A DNA stretch of 64,000 nucleotides from Rhizosaccharibacter radicis (GCA_024508355.1 JAMZEJ010000007.1:240570-304569); one strand, 5' to 3'. Positions 26,090-35,604 are shown, counted from the stretch's first letter. Program-made: numbers and translations. The notes: generated by a model not told the origin, from the letters alone.

Positions 26090-26941
26090 ATGCCCGTGTC
26101 CGATGTCACCGGGGCCGGCGGTACCGGGATCGGCCCGGGGCGCAGCGCGGCGGCGCCCGGACCGCGCCCGGTGCGCGCGGCGGCCTTCGGTGAGGTGCCG
26201 CATGGCTTCTTCACCAGGGAAGGGGGGGTGTCGGAGGGCGCCTTTGCCAGCCTGAACTGCTCGATGAGCAGCGGCGACAACGCCGACGCGCTGCGGGAGA
26301 ACAGGCGGCGGGTGGCGGCGGCGGTGGGGGTCGAGGCGGCCTGTCTGCTGGGCGTGACGCAGGTGCATGGCGACGCGGTGGTGACCGCCCGGGCCGCGTG
26401 GGCGCCAGGCGAAGGCGGCCGGGCGGACGCGATGGTGACCGACCGTCCGGGCCTGGCGCTGGGCGTGATCACCGCCGATTGCGCACCGGTGTTGTTTCTA
26501 GACCCGGCCGTGGGCGTGGTGGGAGCCGCTCATGCCGGCTGGCGCGGCGCCGCGGGCGGCATCCTGGAGCGCACCCTGGACGCGATGACCGCGCTGGGCG
26601 CATCCGTGTCTCGGGTGGTGGCGGTGGTCGGTCCCTGCATCGGCCCCCACAGCTACGAGGTGGGTCCCGAACTTCGCGAAACGGTGCGCGCGGCCGAAGA
26701 TGGGTTCGATCCGGACAGGTTCTTCCGGGCGGGACGGGGCGACCGGCTGATGTTCGACCTGCCAGGCTATTGCGTGGCCCGGCTCCGGGCGGCGGGCGTG
26801 GACGGGGCGGGATGGACCGGCGACGATACCCTTGCCGACGAGGCGCGCTTCTTCAGCCATCGCCGCCGCACCCTGGCCGGCGGCGGCCCGCTCGGACACC
26901 AGATCTCGGTGATCGCTTCTCCTTCTTCCGCTTCGAGCTAG
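26090..26941 (+). CDS. pgeF: peptidoglycan editing factor / multicopper-type purine nucleoside phosphorylase (YfiH family)
   Basis: A 283-residue LACC1/YfiH-family protein. Members cleave or deaminate purine nucleosides, and in E. coli PgeF removes wrong amino acids from peptidoglycan precursors. Metal-site motifs are present: TQVHGDAVV, TADCAPVLF and AHAGWRGAAGG, followed by GPCIGPHSYEVG. ATG at 26090 is favoured because GAGGGAGGG lies just upstream; an in-frame ATG at 26051 would add 13 residues. It is separated from midA by 260 bp and followed after 15 bp by a lipoprotein gene. Confidence 0.9.
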   Translation: MPVSDVTGAGGTGIGPGRSAAAPGPRPVRAAAFGEVPHGFFTREGGVSEGAFASLNCSMSSGDNADALRENRRRVAAAVGVEAACLLGVTQVHGDAVVTARAAWAPGEGGRADAMVTDRPGLALGVITADCAPVLFLDPAVGVVGAAHAGWRGAAGGILERTLDAMTALGASVSRVVAVVGPCIGPHSYEVGPELRETVRAAEDGFDPDRFFRAGRGDRLMFDLPGYCVARLRAAGVDGAGWTGDDTLADEARFFSHRRRTLAGGGPLGHQISVIASPSSASS

Positions 26942-26956
26942 GGCGTCCCGCTTCCG

Positions 26957-27904
26957 ATGCGTCTTCTTCTTCCGCTGCCGCCGCTGGCGGCGCTTCTGCT
27001 GTCCGGATGCGGCACGCTGCCGCAGCCCTTCAACGGGCACCCGGGCGCCAACGCGCTGCGCCTGGCGTCGCCGCCGCCGGCCCGCCTCGACGTGCCGGTT
27101 CCTACTGCGTCGCTGTTGTCGGACGCCGACGCGCGGCGCTTCGCCCATGACCTGTCGGACGCGCTGGTGACCAAGGAGGTGCCGGCGATCGCCCAGCCGG
27201 TGCGGCCGGGGGACTGGCATCTCGACACCGTGGGGCGCCTGCAAGGCGGGCAGGTGGTGCCAAGCTTCCGGGTGCTGGGACCGGACAACAAGGTACGGGC
27301 CAGCCGCGACGGTTCGCCGGTGCCGGCCGAGCTGTGGTCGCATCCCGATCCGGCGCTGCTGTCGGCCACGGCGAAAACGGCGGCGGAGTCGATCAACGCC
27401 ATGCTGCTCGACCTGCGCGCGGCACAGCTTCGGGCGGATCCGTCCTCCTTGTTCAACCGGTCGGCCAAGATCTTCTTCACCGGCGTGACGGGAGCGCCGG
27501 GCGACGGCGACATCTCGCTAGGCCGGCAGATGGCGGTGTCGCTGCCCGACAGCCGGGACGAGCTGGTGCACCAGGCCGCCGGGGCCGATTTCACCGTGTC
27601 CGGGCTGGTGAAGGTCGCTCCGCCCGAGAAGAACGGCGGCCAGAACATGCAGCACGTGGAGATCACCTGGACGGTGGTGAACAAGCTCGGCCACGAGGCG
27701 GGCAAGGTGTCGCAGCTCAACGAGGTGCCGGCCGGCACGCTGGACGGCTATTGGGGCGACGTGGCGGTGGTGGTGTGCCAGGAAGCGGCGCTCGGCATCC
27801 GGGAGGTGATCACCAACAATGCCGGGCTGCCGAAGCGGGCCGTCCCGGCGAATGGCGGCACCGGATCCGGACCGGGCAAGCCGCTGGCCGTTCCTCCCGC
27901 CTGA
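26957..27904 (+). CDS. predicted lipoprotein of unknown function
   Basis: A 315-residue protein. A type II signal peptide ends in the lipobox LSGC, with Cys at residue 18; the next residue is Gly, so outer-membrane sorting is likely. The mature part has mixed alpha/beta character without a domain I recognise. About residues 35-110 and 155-265 look like well-conserved globular segments (for example RRFAHDLSDALV and HVEITWTVVNKLG). The last 30 residues are Gly/Pro-rich. It follows pgeF by 15 bp and is probably cotranscribed. Function unknown. Confidence 0.8.
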   Translation: MRLLLPLPPLAALLLSGCGTLPQPFNGHPGANALRLASPPPARLDVPVPTASLLSDADARRFAHDLSDALVTKEVPAIAQPVRPGDWHLDTVGRLQGGQVVPSFRVLGPDNKVRASRDGSPVPAELWSHPDPALLSATAKTAAESINAMLLDLRAAQLRADPSSLFNRSAKIFFTGVTGAPGDGDISLGRQMAVSLPDSRDELVHQAAGADFTVSGLVKVAPPEKNGGQNMQHVEITWTVVNKLGHEAGKVSQLNEVPAGTLDGYWGDVAVVVCQEAALGIREVITNNAGLPKRAVPANGGTGSGPGKPLAVPPA

Positions 27905-28057
27905 CGCCGGAGGCGTGCCGGGCCTCGCGGGATGCCGCCCTCGCCGGGCCGGCCCTGGCGCCGTCATCTGGCGGCGGCGCTGCGAAACGATCCCGGCTGG
28001 AAAGATGGCGGCGATCCCGTCACACCGGCGTGATGACGATGTGGTGACAGGATAAGG

Positions 28058-28076
28058 CCGCGTTGCTAGAACGCGG
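28058..28076. promoter_or_regulatory. palindrome upstream of prs
   Basis: CCGCGTT and AACGCGG flank a GCTAG centre, about 57 bp before the prs start. GTGACA (28044-28049) with the GCTAGA centre would make a short-spaced promoter, in which case the palindrome would overlay the -10 box as an operator. Confidence 0.35.
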
Positions 28077-28132
28077 CGCGCTCGCGGATCGGTGTTCGTT
28101 CAACCGCCAGGGCCGCCGCGGAGCCGTTCGCC

Positions 28133-29065
28133 ATGAAGATCGTTGCCTGCAACAGCAACCGACCCCTGGCGGAGGCGATGGCCACCGCGCTCAACCTGCC
28201 GTTGTGCAAGGCCACGGTGCGGCGGTTCGCGGACATGGAGATCTTCGTCGAGATCCAGGAGAATGTCCGCGGCGAGGATGTCTTCGTGGTGCAGAGCACC
28301 TGCTACCCCACGAACGACAACCTCATGGAACTGCTGATCATGATGGACACGCTGCGCCGGGCCTCGGCGCGGCGCATCACGGCGGTGATCCCGTATTTCG
28401 GCTATGCGCGGCAGGACCGGAAGTCGGGGTCGCGCACGCCGATCAGCGCCAAGCTGGTGGCCAACCTGATCGTGGAAGCGGGCGCCAACCGGGTGCTGAC
28501 GATGGATCTGCATGCCGGGCAGATCCAGGGCTTCTTCGACATCCCGGTGGACAATTTGTTCGCAGCACCCTTGTTCGTGCGCGACATCAAGGAGCGCTAC
28601 GGCAACCGCGACCTGATGATCGTCTCGCCCGACGTGGGCGGCGTGGTGCGGGCCCGCCAGCTGGCCAAGCGCCTGGGGGTCGATCTGGCCATCATCGACA
28701 AGCGCCGCGAGCGGGCGGGCGTGTCGGAGGTGATGAACGTGATCGGCGACGTGTCGGGTCGCCATTGCCTGCTGGTGGACGACATCATCGATTCTGGCGG
28801 CTCGCTGTGCAACGCGGCCGAGGCGATCATGGCGGTGGGCGCCACCTCGGTGGGTGCCTATGTCACCCACGGGGTGCTGACCGGGGGCGCGGTGTCGCGC
28901 GTGGCGTCCTCGCCGATCGAGATGATGACCATCACCGACTCCATCCAGGCGACCGAAGCGGTGAGGCTCGCGGCCAACGTCCGGCAGATCACCATCGCTC
29001 AGCTTCTCGCCACCGCGGTGCGGGCGGTTGCGGACGAGAGCTCGGTCAGTTCACTGTTCGACTGA
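28133..29065 (+). CDS. prs: ribose-phosphate pyrophosphokinase (class I)
   Basis: Makes PRPP from ribose-5-phosphate and ATP for nucleotide, His and Trp synthesis. The 310 residues match the family. The catalytic flexible loop region [17 protein letters not shown] and the PRPP-binding loop [12 protein letters not shown] are intact, and the N-terminus [16 protein letters not shown] is typical. Its TGA overlaps the ATG of the phosphatase gene by one base (TGATG), so the two are translationally coupled. Confidence 0.96.
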   Translation: MKIVACNSNRPLAEAMATALNLPLCKATVRRFADMEIFVEIQENVRGEDVFVVQSTCYPTNDNLMELLIMMDTLRRASARRITAVIPYFGYARQDRKSGSRTPISAKLVANLIVEAGANRVLTMDLHAGQIQGFFDIPVDNLFAAPLFVRDIKERYGNRDLMIVSPDVGGVVRARQLAKRLGVDLAIIDKRRERAGVSEVMNVIGDVSGRHCLLVDDIIDSGGSLCNAAEAIMAVGATSVGAYVTHGVLTGGAVSRVASSPIEMMTITDSIQATEAVRLAANVRQITIAQLLATAVRAVADESSVSSLFD

Positions 29066-29685
29066 TGACCGATTATCCGATCGCCCGGCTCGCGCCCCGA
29101 CCCTTCTGGTATCTCCGGCACGGCGAAACCGACTGGAACGCCCGCGGCCTGAGCCAGGGCCGTTCCGACATCCCGCTCAACGACACCGGCATCGCGCAGG
29201 GCGCGCGGGCCGCCGCGATGCTGGCGCGGCACTGGAACGAGCACGGCCGCATCACGCGTATCGTCAGCTCGCCGCTCGGCCGCGCGCTGCGGACCGCCGA
29301 GCTGGTGCGCGACGCGCTGCGCGACAGCGACGGGGTGGACCTGCCGATCACCACCGATATCGCGCTCCAGGAGGTCTGCTTCGGCGTCCAGGAAGGCGAG
29401 CCGATGGGCGACTGGTACGACAGCTGGATCGCCAACGACTATGTGCCCCAGGGCGCCGAACCGTTTCCCGAACTGGTCGCGCGCGCGGTGGGGGCAGTGA
29501 ACAAGGCCACGGAAGGCGACGGGCTGCCGATGATCGTGTGCCACGGCGCGATGTTCCGCGCCCTGCGCAAGGCGATGGGGCTGCCGGCCAACGTGCGGCT
29601 GCCGAACGCGGTGCCGTTGTGGCTGCGGCCGGGGGAGCCGGACCCGCTGCCGTGGCTGCTGGTGAATCTGGGCGAGGCCGGCTGA
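29065..29685 (+). CDS. histidine phosphatase family protein
   Basis: A 206-residue phosphoglycerate-mutase-like phosphatase. The phosphohistidine motif YLRHGETDWN is near residue 16. Conserved partners RIVSSPLGRALRTAE and IVCHGAMFRAL carry the second Arg and His. The start overlaps the prs stop, suggesting a linked role in sugar-phosphate or nucleotide metabolism, but the substrate is unknown. It is followed by a short tandem repeat and an MFS gene. Confidence 0.88.
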   Translation: MTDYPIARLAPRPFWYLRHGETDWNARGLSQGRSDIPLNDTGIAQGARAAAMLARHWNEHGRITRIVSSPLGRALRTAELVRDALRDSDGVDLPITTDIALQEVCFGVQEGEPMGDWYDSWIANDYVPQGAEPFPELVARAVGAVNKATEGDGLPMIVCHGAMFRALRKAMGLPANVRLPNAVPLWLRPGEPDPLPWLLVNLGEAG

Positions 29686-29705
29686 GCCACCGCCGAGGGG
29701 CTTCC

Positions 29706-29735
29706 GGCCGGCGAGCGTCGGGCCGGCGAGCGTCG
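29706..29735. repeat. tandem 15-bp repeat, two exact copies
   Basis: GGCCGGCGAGCGTCG occurs twice back to back, followed by a partial third unit. It lies between the phosphatase stop and the MFS start. It may be slippage-derived. Confidence 0.7.
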
Positions 29736-29764
29736 GGCCGGGGGGTCACGGCGGGCGAGCCGTC

Positions 29765-31276
29765 GTGAACGGCGCGATGCCCGCCGGGACGGGACGACCC
29801 GGTCTCCATTCGCCCGAGCCCCATGCGCCCGATCCCCATTCGCCTGATCCGGCGCCAGCCGATCCCCACATCGGGCGCCCAACGCCAAACGGTCCGGCGC
29901 CGCCGGAGCGGGCGCTTCGCGGGCGCGCGGCCGCCGGCCTGATCGCGGCGTTGCTGGTGTCCGTGCTCGCGTTCCAGTTGAACGCGTCCATGGTCACGCC
30001 GGTGCTGCCGGCGATGGCGGCCGCGCTGGGCGTGGACGTCGCCAGCGTGTCCCGCGTGTCGTCCTGGTTCTTCCTGTCGGGCGCCGTGGCCGGCATCGCG
30101 CTGGGTCGCTGGAGCGACGAGGCCGGGCGGCGTCGGGTGCTGTTCGTGGCGTTGTCGGCATCGCTGGTGGGGACGGCCCTGTGCGCCGCCGCACCGGGGC
30201 TCGGCGTCCTTCTGCTGGGCAGGCTGCTGCAGGGCGCGTCGGGCGTGGTGTTCCAGCTCGCCTACGTGCTGCTGCGCGAGCGGCTGCCGCCCGAACGGTT
30301 CGCGGTGTCGCTCGGGGTGATCACCGCGATCAACGGCGGCGTGGGTGGCCTCGACGGCTACGGGGGCGCCTGGCTCGCCGGGGAGACGGGGTTCCGGTCG
30401 ATCTTCTGCGTCACCTTCGTCGTGGCGCTGCTGGCAATCGGGCTGGTGTGGCGGCTGGTGCCACCCGATCCCCGGCCCGCCGGTCCCTGGCGCCGCACCG
30501 ACTGGGCCGGGGCCGGCTGGCTGGCGCTGCTGCTGGTGGCGCTGGATCGCTGCCTGTCCATGGCCGGCGGTGGGGGTGGGCCGTTGCTCGCGGCCGTGGC
30601 GGCCGGAACGATGCTGCTCGTCGCGTTGCCGATGCTGGTGCGCCGCCAACGGCGCGCGGCGTGGCCGCTCATACCGCCGGGTTTCGCGGTGTCGCGCCGG
30701 TGCTGGGCGTTGCTGGCGACGACGCTGCTGGCATTGGCGGGGGTGTTCGCGCTGGTCAACCTCACCCTGGTGCTGCTGCTGCAGGGACGGCCGCCGGGTT
30801 TCGGCCTGAGCCCGGCGCGGGCGGCGCTGCTGGTGCTGACGCCGCCGGCACTGCTCGGCTGCGTGTCCGCACCGGCTGCCGGCTGGCTCGCATCGCGTTT
30901 CGGCTGGCGACGGATGCTGCGGGGCGGGCTGCTGTTCTGCGCGCTGTCCGTGGCGGTGCTGTTGGCCGAGCGCGACCGGTTGCCGGTGCTGCTGGGGTGC
31001 GTGGCTTTGCTCGGCATCGGCTATAACGGGCTGGTGCTGACGACCCTCAACGGGCTCGGCACGCTGTTGTCGCCCGCCGAGGCACCGGCGCTGCTGCCGG
31101 GGTTGAACGGTGCCGCGTTCGGCATCGGAGCCGGACTCGGCATCGCGGTGGCCGCGCCGTACGCGGCGGCGGCGACGGATGCCGGGTTCACCACCGCCAT
31201 CCTGATCGCGCTGGGCTTCACCCTGACGGCAACGCTCGCGAGCCTGCTGATCGAGGAACCGCCGGGACGGCCTTGA
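29765..31276 (+). CDS. MFS transporter
   Basis: A 503-residue major facilitator superfamily protein with at least twelve hydrophobic segments, probably a drug/H+ antiporter type. The loop motif GRWSDEAGRRR (MFS motif A) lies between the second and third segments, and VFQLAYVLLRERLPPERFA follows. The first 50 residues are cytoplasmic and Pro/His-rich with repeated HSPEPHAPDPHSPDP units, encoded by a local DNA repeat. The start could be GTG at 29765 or ATG at 29776. Substrate is unknown, and there is no adjacent regulator or membrane-fusion partner. Confidence 0.85.
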   Translation: MNGAMPAGTGRPGLHSPEPHAPDPHSPDPAPADPHIGRPTPNGPAPPERALRGRAAAGLIAALLVSVLAFQLNASMVTPVLPAMAAALGVDVASVSRVSSWFFLSGAVAGIALGRWSDEAGRRRVLFVALSASLVGTALCAAAPGLGVLLLGRLLQGASGVVFQLAYVLLRERLPPERFAVSLGVITAINGGVGGLDGYGGAWLAGETGFRSIFCVTFVVALLAIGLVWRLVPPDPRPAGPWRRTDWAGAGWLALLLVALDRCLSMAGGGGGPLLAAVAAGTMLLVALPMLVRRQRRAAWPLIPPGFAVSRRCWALLATTLLALAGVFALVNLTLVLLLQGRPPGFGLSPARAALLVLTPPALLGCVSAPAAGWLASRFGWRRMLRGGLLFCALSVAVLLAERDRLPVLLGCVALLGIGYNGLVLTTLNGLGTLLSPAEAPALLPGLNGAAFGIGAGLGIAVAAPYAAAATDAGFTTAILIALGFTLTATLASLLIEEPPGRP

Positions 31277-31277
31277 C

Positions 31278-31310
31278 CGCACCGGCGGTGCTCCGACCGC
31301 GGCCGGTGCG
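31278..31310 (+). terminator. hairpin after MFS gene
   Basis: CGCACCGGC and GCCGGTGCG form a 9-bp perfect stem around 15 nt, starting one base after the stop codon. It is followed by TTGTCC, not a T-run; a probable weak terminator. Confidence 0.45.
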
Positions 31311-31432
31311 TTGTCCGCGCGTGCCCGCTCGTCGTTTCGTGCGTCGTCCTCGTCGGGTCTAGGCTGTAGCCCTCGACAACAGGAACGGCTCACGGCCGGG
31401 TGCCGCGGGAATAACGGGGAGAGTCGGGCGCG

Positions 31433-33178
31433 ATGCCGGACAGTTCGATCGCTTCCGCCGGAGCACCGGCACGGCCGATGAAGACCGGCGCCGTTCTGCT
31501 GGACGAGTTGCGCGCCATCGTCGGGCGGCGCCACGTGCTGACGCGCGACGCCGACACGCTTGCCTTCCGGCGGGGATACCGGGTGGGGGGCGGTCCGGTG
31601 CTGGCGGTGGTGCGGCCGGGCACGCTGGTGGAAACCTGGCGCGTGGCGCAGCGGGCGATCGAGGCGGGCTGCATCCTGTTGATGCAGGCGGCCAATACCG
31701 GGCTCACCGGCGGATCGACGCCGAACGGCACCGCCGACCGTCCCGTGGTGCTGATCAGCACCATGCGCATGAACCGGTTCTGGCTGATCCGGAACAACCA
31801 GCAGGCGGTGTGCCTGCTCGGCACCACGCTGGACCGGCTGGAAACCGCGCTCAAGCGGCATGGGCGCGAACCGCACTCGGTGATCGGCTCCTCCTGCCTC
31901 GGCGCGTCGGTGATCGGCGGCATCTGCAACAATTCGGGCGGCGCGCTGGTGCAGCGAGGACCGGCCTATACCGAGATGGCGTTGTTCGGGCAGGTGGGCG
32001 CGGATGGTGTGCTCAGGCTGGTGAACCATCTCGGCATCGCGCTGGGCCGCGAGCCCGAGGAGATCCTGCGCCGGGTGGAAGCGGGCGACTTCGCCGACCG
32101 CGACATCGAGGCCGGCGCGGCGCGCGGCCACGATGACCGCTACGCCGCGCACGTGCGCGATACCGACAGCGACGAGCCCGCGCGCTACAACGCCGATCCT
32201 GGCCGGCTGTTCGAGGCGTCGGGCTGCGCCGGGCATCTGGTGGTGTTCGCGGTGCGCGTGGACACCTTCGCCGCCGAGCCGGACCCGGTGGTGTTCTACG
32301 CGGGCACAAACGATCCGGACGTCTTCGCGGCTTTGCGTCGCCGCATCCTTCGCGAGCTGCCGGCGCTGCCGATCAGCGGGGAGTACATGCATCGCGACGC
32401 GTTCGACATCGCCGATCGCTATGGCAAGGACACGGTGATCGCGGTGGAGACGCTGGGCACCGCGCGGCTGCCGAAGCTGTTCGCGTGGAAGGCCCGGGTG
32501 GACCGCCTCGCCCGCCGCCTGCCCGGCATCCCCGACGCGCTGTCTGATCGCCTGCTGCAGGCCGCCTCCCGCCTGTTTCCGGACCACCTGCCGCCGAGGC
32601 TGCGCGAGTACCGCGACCGATTCGAGCACCATCTGATGCTTAAGGTCGGCGGCCCGCTGGCGGCGGAGACGGGGCGGTTGCTGGAGCAGGCGTTCGCCGG
32701 GGGCGACGGCGCATTCTTCCGCTGCACGCCGGGCGAAGGATCGAAAGCGTTCCTGCATCGCTTCGCCTGCGCCGGGGCGGCGGTGCGCTACCGCGCGGTG
32801 CACCGGCGCGAGGTGGAGGACATCGTGGCGCTCGACATCGCGCTGCGCCGCAACGACCGCGACTGGTTCGAGCGCCTGCCGCCCGCCCTCGACGCGCCCT
32901 GCCTGCACAAGCTCTATTACGGTCACTTCCTGTGCCACGTGATGCACCAGGACTACGTGGTGCGGAAGGGCACGGACGGGCACGCGCTGGAACGGCGCAT
33001 GCTGGCCGAGCTGGACAAGCGCGGCGCGCGCTACCCGGCCGAGCACAATGTCGGCGTGTTGTACGAGGTGGCGCCGACGCAGGCCGCGCATTTCGCCGCG
33101 ATGGACCCGTGCGACTGCCTGAACCCGGGTCTTGGCACCGGGCAGGCAATCAGGCGCTGCGATCCCGTGGCGGCTTGA
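31433..33178 (+). CDS. dld: quinone-dependent D-lactate dehydrogenase
   Basis: A peripheral membrane FAD enzyme that oxidises D-lactate to pyruvate and reduces quinone. The 581 residues match Dld (about 570). The PCMH-type FAD domain shows MQAANTGLTGGSTPNG and SCLGASVIGGICNNSGG. The C-terminal membrane-binding domain includes YYGHFLCHVMHQDYVVRKG and the ending DPCDCLNPG. It converges with a SemiSWEET gene. The product pyruvate is a plausible substrate for the ThDP enzyme 2.6 kb downstream (inference). Confidence 0.95.
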   Translation: MPDSSIASAGAPARPMKTGAVLLDELRAIVGRRHVLTRDADTLAFRRGYRVGGGPVLAVVRPGTLVETWRVAQRAIEAGCILLMQAANTGLTGGSTPNGTADRPVVLISTMRMNRFWLIRNNQQAVCLLGTTLDRLETALKRHGREPHSVIGSSCLGASVIGGICNNSGGALVQRGPAYTEMALFGQVGADGVLRLVNHLGIALGREPEEILRRVEAGDFADRDIEAGAARGHDDRYAAHVRDTDSDEPARYNADPGRLFEASGCAGHLVVFAVRVDTFAAEPDPVVFYAGTNDPDVFAALRRRILRELPALPISGEYMHRDAFDIADRYGKDTVIAVETLGTARLPKLFAWKARVDRLARRLPGIPDALSDRLLQAASRLFPDHLPPRLREYRDRFEHHLMLKVGGPLAAETGRLLEQAFAGGDGAFFRCTPGEGSKAFLHRFACAGAAVRYRAVHRREVEDIVALDIALRRNDRDWFERLPPALDAPCLHKLYYGHFLCHVMHQDYVVRKGTDGHALERRMLAELDKRGARYPAEHNVGVLYEVAPTQAAHFAAMDPCDCLNPGLGTGQAIRRCDPVAA

Positions 33179-33197
33179 TCGGCCGCAGCGCCGTCGG

Positions 33198-33521
33198 TCA
33201 GCCGGGATCGTCCTCCAGCATGGACGGTGTCATCGCGTCCGCCACCGCCTCCTTCTTCTCCTGCGGCAGCAGCTTCATGGTGAGGATGAAGGCCGACAGG
33301 ATCAGGCAGATGATGTTCTGCACGATGATCGGCCATTGCATCACCAGCACGCCGTAGAACAGCCAGGTAACGAAGCCGATCACGGTGATGACGTAGGTCT
33401 TGAGCGAGATGCCGTCGGTGTTGCGCGACCGGATGATGCTCCAGGCCTGCGGGATGAAGCTGATCATCGACAGCAGCGCGGCGAAGGTGCTGACGACGGT
33501 CACGATCTGCGGGGATGACAT
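33198..33521 (-). CDS. SemiSWEET-type sugar transporter
   Basis: A 107-residue, three-helix PQ-loop protein of the MtN3/SWEET family that dimerises to move sugars across the inner membrane. The PQ signature SFIPQAWSI lies in the first helix, and FVTWLFYGVLVMQWPI in the second. ATG at 33521 fits the family start; an upstream in-frame start would add 21 charged residues before the first helix. It converges with dld, with 19 bp between the stops. Substrate unknown. Confidence 0.9.
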   Translation of the reverse strand: MSSPQIVTVVSTFAALLSMISFIPQAWSIIRSRNTDGISLKTYVITVIGFVTWLFYGVLVMQWPIIVQNIICLILSAFILTMKLLPQEKKEAVADAMTPSMLEDDPG

Positions 33522-33591
33522 CGCTGTTCTCGGACCCGGGGCGCGGGCTCGTCCAGGCTGAACCTCCCTGGCGGAGACTGGCAAGAAGGAT

Positions 33592-34548
33592 TCAACCGGC
33601 GGAACGGTCGGGCGGGGCGTCGGACCGGCCGCGCGGCCGTTCGGGGGGATGGGACGCGATGAAATCCACGAAGGCGCGCAGCGGTGCCGGCAGGTGGCGG
33701 CGCCCGGGATAGTACAGGAACGGGCCGGAGAAGCGCTCCCACCATTCTTCCAGCACAGGCACCAGCGCGCCGGATTCGAGATGCGGGCGGAGCCAGTCCT
33801 CGAACAGCTGGATCAGCCCGCTGCCGGCGACCGCGGCGTCCACGGCGAGGTCGGTGGCGCCCCCGATGCTGACCAGCAGCGGCCCGGTGGGATCGACGCG
33901 GACGATCTCGCCCGCACGCTCGAACTCCCACGGCGCGAGGGCGCGGCCGTTGAAGCGGCCGCGTATGCAACGGTGATGCAGCAGGTCGCGGGGGTGGGCG
34001 GGGATGCCGTGCCGGGCCAGATAGCCGGGCGAGGCCGCGAGGGCGAAGCGCTGGGTGCGCGGCCCGATGGGCAGCGCGATCATGTCCTGTTCCAGCCGCT
34101 CCTCGTAGCGAATCCCGGCGTCGCAGCCGGCGGCGAGGATGTCCACCAGGCCGTCCTCCACCGTGACCTCCAGCCGGATGTCGGGATAGGCGTCGAGGAA
34201 CGGGGGCACGATGCCCGGCAGCACCAGGCGCGCGGCGACCGTGGGGACGTTGAGGCGCAGCGTGCCCGCGGGGCGGTCGCGGTAGCCGTTCACCACGTCG
34301 AGCGCCGCGCCCACCTCACGCAGCGCCGGGCTCAGCCGCTCCAGCAGCCGGGCGCCCACCTCCGTTGGGCGGACGGAACGGGTCGTGCGGTGGAGCAGCC
34401 TGACGCCGAGCCGCGCTTCCAGCCGGCGCACCGCCTCGCTGAGCGCGGACGCACTGCGGCTCGACGCCCGGGCGCCCTCGCGGAAGCCGCCGCGGTGGGC
34501 GACGAGAAGAAAGGCATCGAGATCGGAAAGAGGTGGCGTGTCCGTCAT
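33592..34548 (-). CDS. LysR-family transcriptional regulator
   Basis: A 318-residue regulator. The N-terminal winged HTH (DAFLLVAHRGGFREGARAS, then SEAVRRLEARLGVRLLHRTT) is followed by a substrate-binding domain (GTLRLNVPTVAARLVLPGIV, LVDILAAGCDAGIRYE). GGGAG lies about 8 nt before the ATG. It is divergent from an aldo/keto reductase gene across a 171-bp gap, the classic LysR arrangement, so it probably regulates that gene and itself. The effector is unknown. Confidence 0.93.
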   Translation of the reverse strand: MTDTPPLSDLDAFLLVAHRGGFREGARASSRSASALSEAVRRLEARLGVRLLHRTTRSVRPTEVGARLLERLSPALREVGAALDVVNGYRDRPAGTLRLNVPTVAARLVLPGIVPPFLDAYPDIRLEVTVEDGLVDILAAGCDAGIRYEERLEQDMIALPIGPRTQRFALAASPGYLARHGIPAHPRDLLHHRCIRGRFNGRALAPWEFERAGEIVRVDPTGPLLVSIGGATDLAVDAAVAGSGLIQLFEDWLRPHLESGALVPVLEEWWERFSGPFLYYPGRRHLPAPLRAFVDFIASHPPERPRGRSDAPPDRSAG

Positions 34549-34719
34549 GGGCGGCTCCCGGCGGCGGAGGCGATCGTACGGCCTGGTGCACGGCCCGTGC
34601 GGATCGTGCCGGATTATCGCGCGGTGCGCCGGCTTATAAAGGATGGTTCGCGTTGGCCGGGCGCCGGTGCCCGGGGCGGTGCGCGCCGGGAGGGACGCGC
34701 GGCCTTGAATCAGGGGATC
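34549..34719. promoter_or_regulatory. divergent LysR / aldo-keto reductase control region
   Basis: It contains GCACG-GCC-CGTGC near 34590, a short dyad that could be part of a LysR site, and a TTATAA box at 34634-34639 that could serve as a -10 element. Both are weak calls. Confidence 0.35.
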
Positions 34720-35604
34720 ATGTCGATGACGGAACTGGCGGGCGCGGGAACCTTCCCGCTCGGCGATCGCACGGTGAAGCGGATCGGCTACGGCGCCATG
34801 CAGCTGGCGGGACCGGGTGTGTATGGGCCGCCCAGCGACCCGGCGGCGGCGCTGGCGGTGCTGCGGGCGGCGGTGGAAGCGGGCGTTGACCATATCGACA
34901 CCAGCGATTTCTACGGGCCGCACGTCACCAACCGGCTGATCCGGGAAGCGCTGCATCCTTATGGCGACGGCCTGACCATCGTGACCAAGGTGGGCGCCGT
35001 GCGGGGCACGGACAAATCCTGGAACCCGGCGTTCGGCCGCGAGGAGCTGCGGGGCGCCGTGCACGACAACCTGCGCCATCTCGGGCTGGATGCGCTGCAT
35101 GTGGTCAACCTGCGGCTGATGTTCGACGTGCACGGTCCGGCGGAAGGATCGCTCGCCGAGCCGCTGGAGGTGCTGGCCGGGCTGCAACGCGACGGGCTGA
35201 TCCGGCATATCGGCCTGAGCAACGCCACGGCGGCGCAGGTGCGGGAAGCGCGCGCCATCTGCCCGATCGTGTGCGTGCAGAACCAGTACAACCTGGCGCA
35301 CCGGGCGGACGACGCGTTGCTGGACGAGTTGGCCCGGGAAGGCATCGCCTTCGTGCCGTTCTTCCCGCTGGGCGGCTTCTCGCCGTTGCAATCGGACGCG
35401 CTGAGCGAGGTGGCGAGCCGGCTGGAAGCGACGCCGATGCAGGTGGCGCAGGCCTGGCTGCTGCAGCGCTCGCCGAACGTCCTGCTGATCCCAGGCACCT
35501 CTTCGGTCGCGCATCTGCGGGAGAACCTTTCGGCGGCGTCGCTGCGTCTTCCTTCCGAGGCGATCGACGTGCTGGACCGGATTGGGGCCGCCCCTCCCGC
35601 GTGA
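34720..35604 (+). CDS. aldo/keto reductase family protein
   Basis: A 294-residue TIM-barrel oxidoreductase using NADPH. The Asp and Tyr of the tetrad are in HIDTSDFYGPH, and the Lys is in IVTKVGA. The usual catalytic His position reads VVNLRLMF, so His is replaced by Asn, as in a subgroup of AKRs. NADPH-binding LLIPGTSSVAHLRENL is near the C-terminus. Start choice is ATG 34720 or 34726; AGGGG at 34712-34716 suits the second better. It is divergent from the LysR gene that probably controls it. Confidence 0.9.
   Translation: MSMTELAGAGTFPLGDRTVKRIGYGAMQLAGPGVYGPPSDPAAALAVLRAAVEAGVDHIDTSDFYGPHVTNRLIREALHPYGDGLTIVTKVGAVRGTDKSWNPAFGREELRGAVHDNLRHLGLDALHVVNLRLMFDVHGPAEGSLAEPLEVLAGLQRDGLIRHIGLSNATAAQVREARAICPIVCVQNQYNLAHRADDALLDELAREGIAFVPFFPLGGFSPLQSDALSEVASRLEATPMQVAQAWLLQRSPNVLLIPGTSSVAHLRENLSAASLRLPSEAIDVLDRIGAAPPA

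Noticed and set aside
29706..29735. The 15-bp tandem repeat as a CRISPR seed or insertion-sequence end
   Set aside because: Only two abutting copies without spacers, and no cas or transposase gene nearby.
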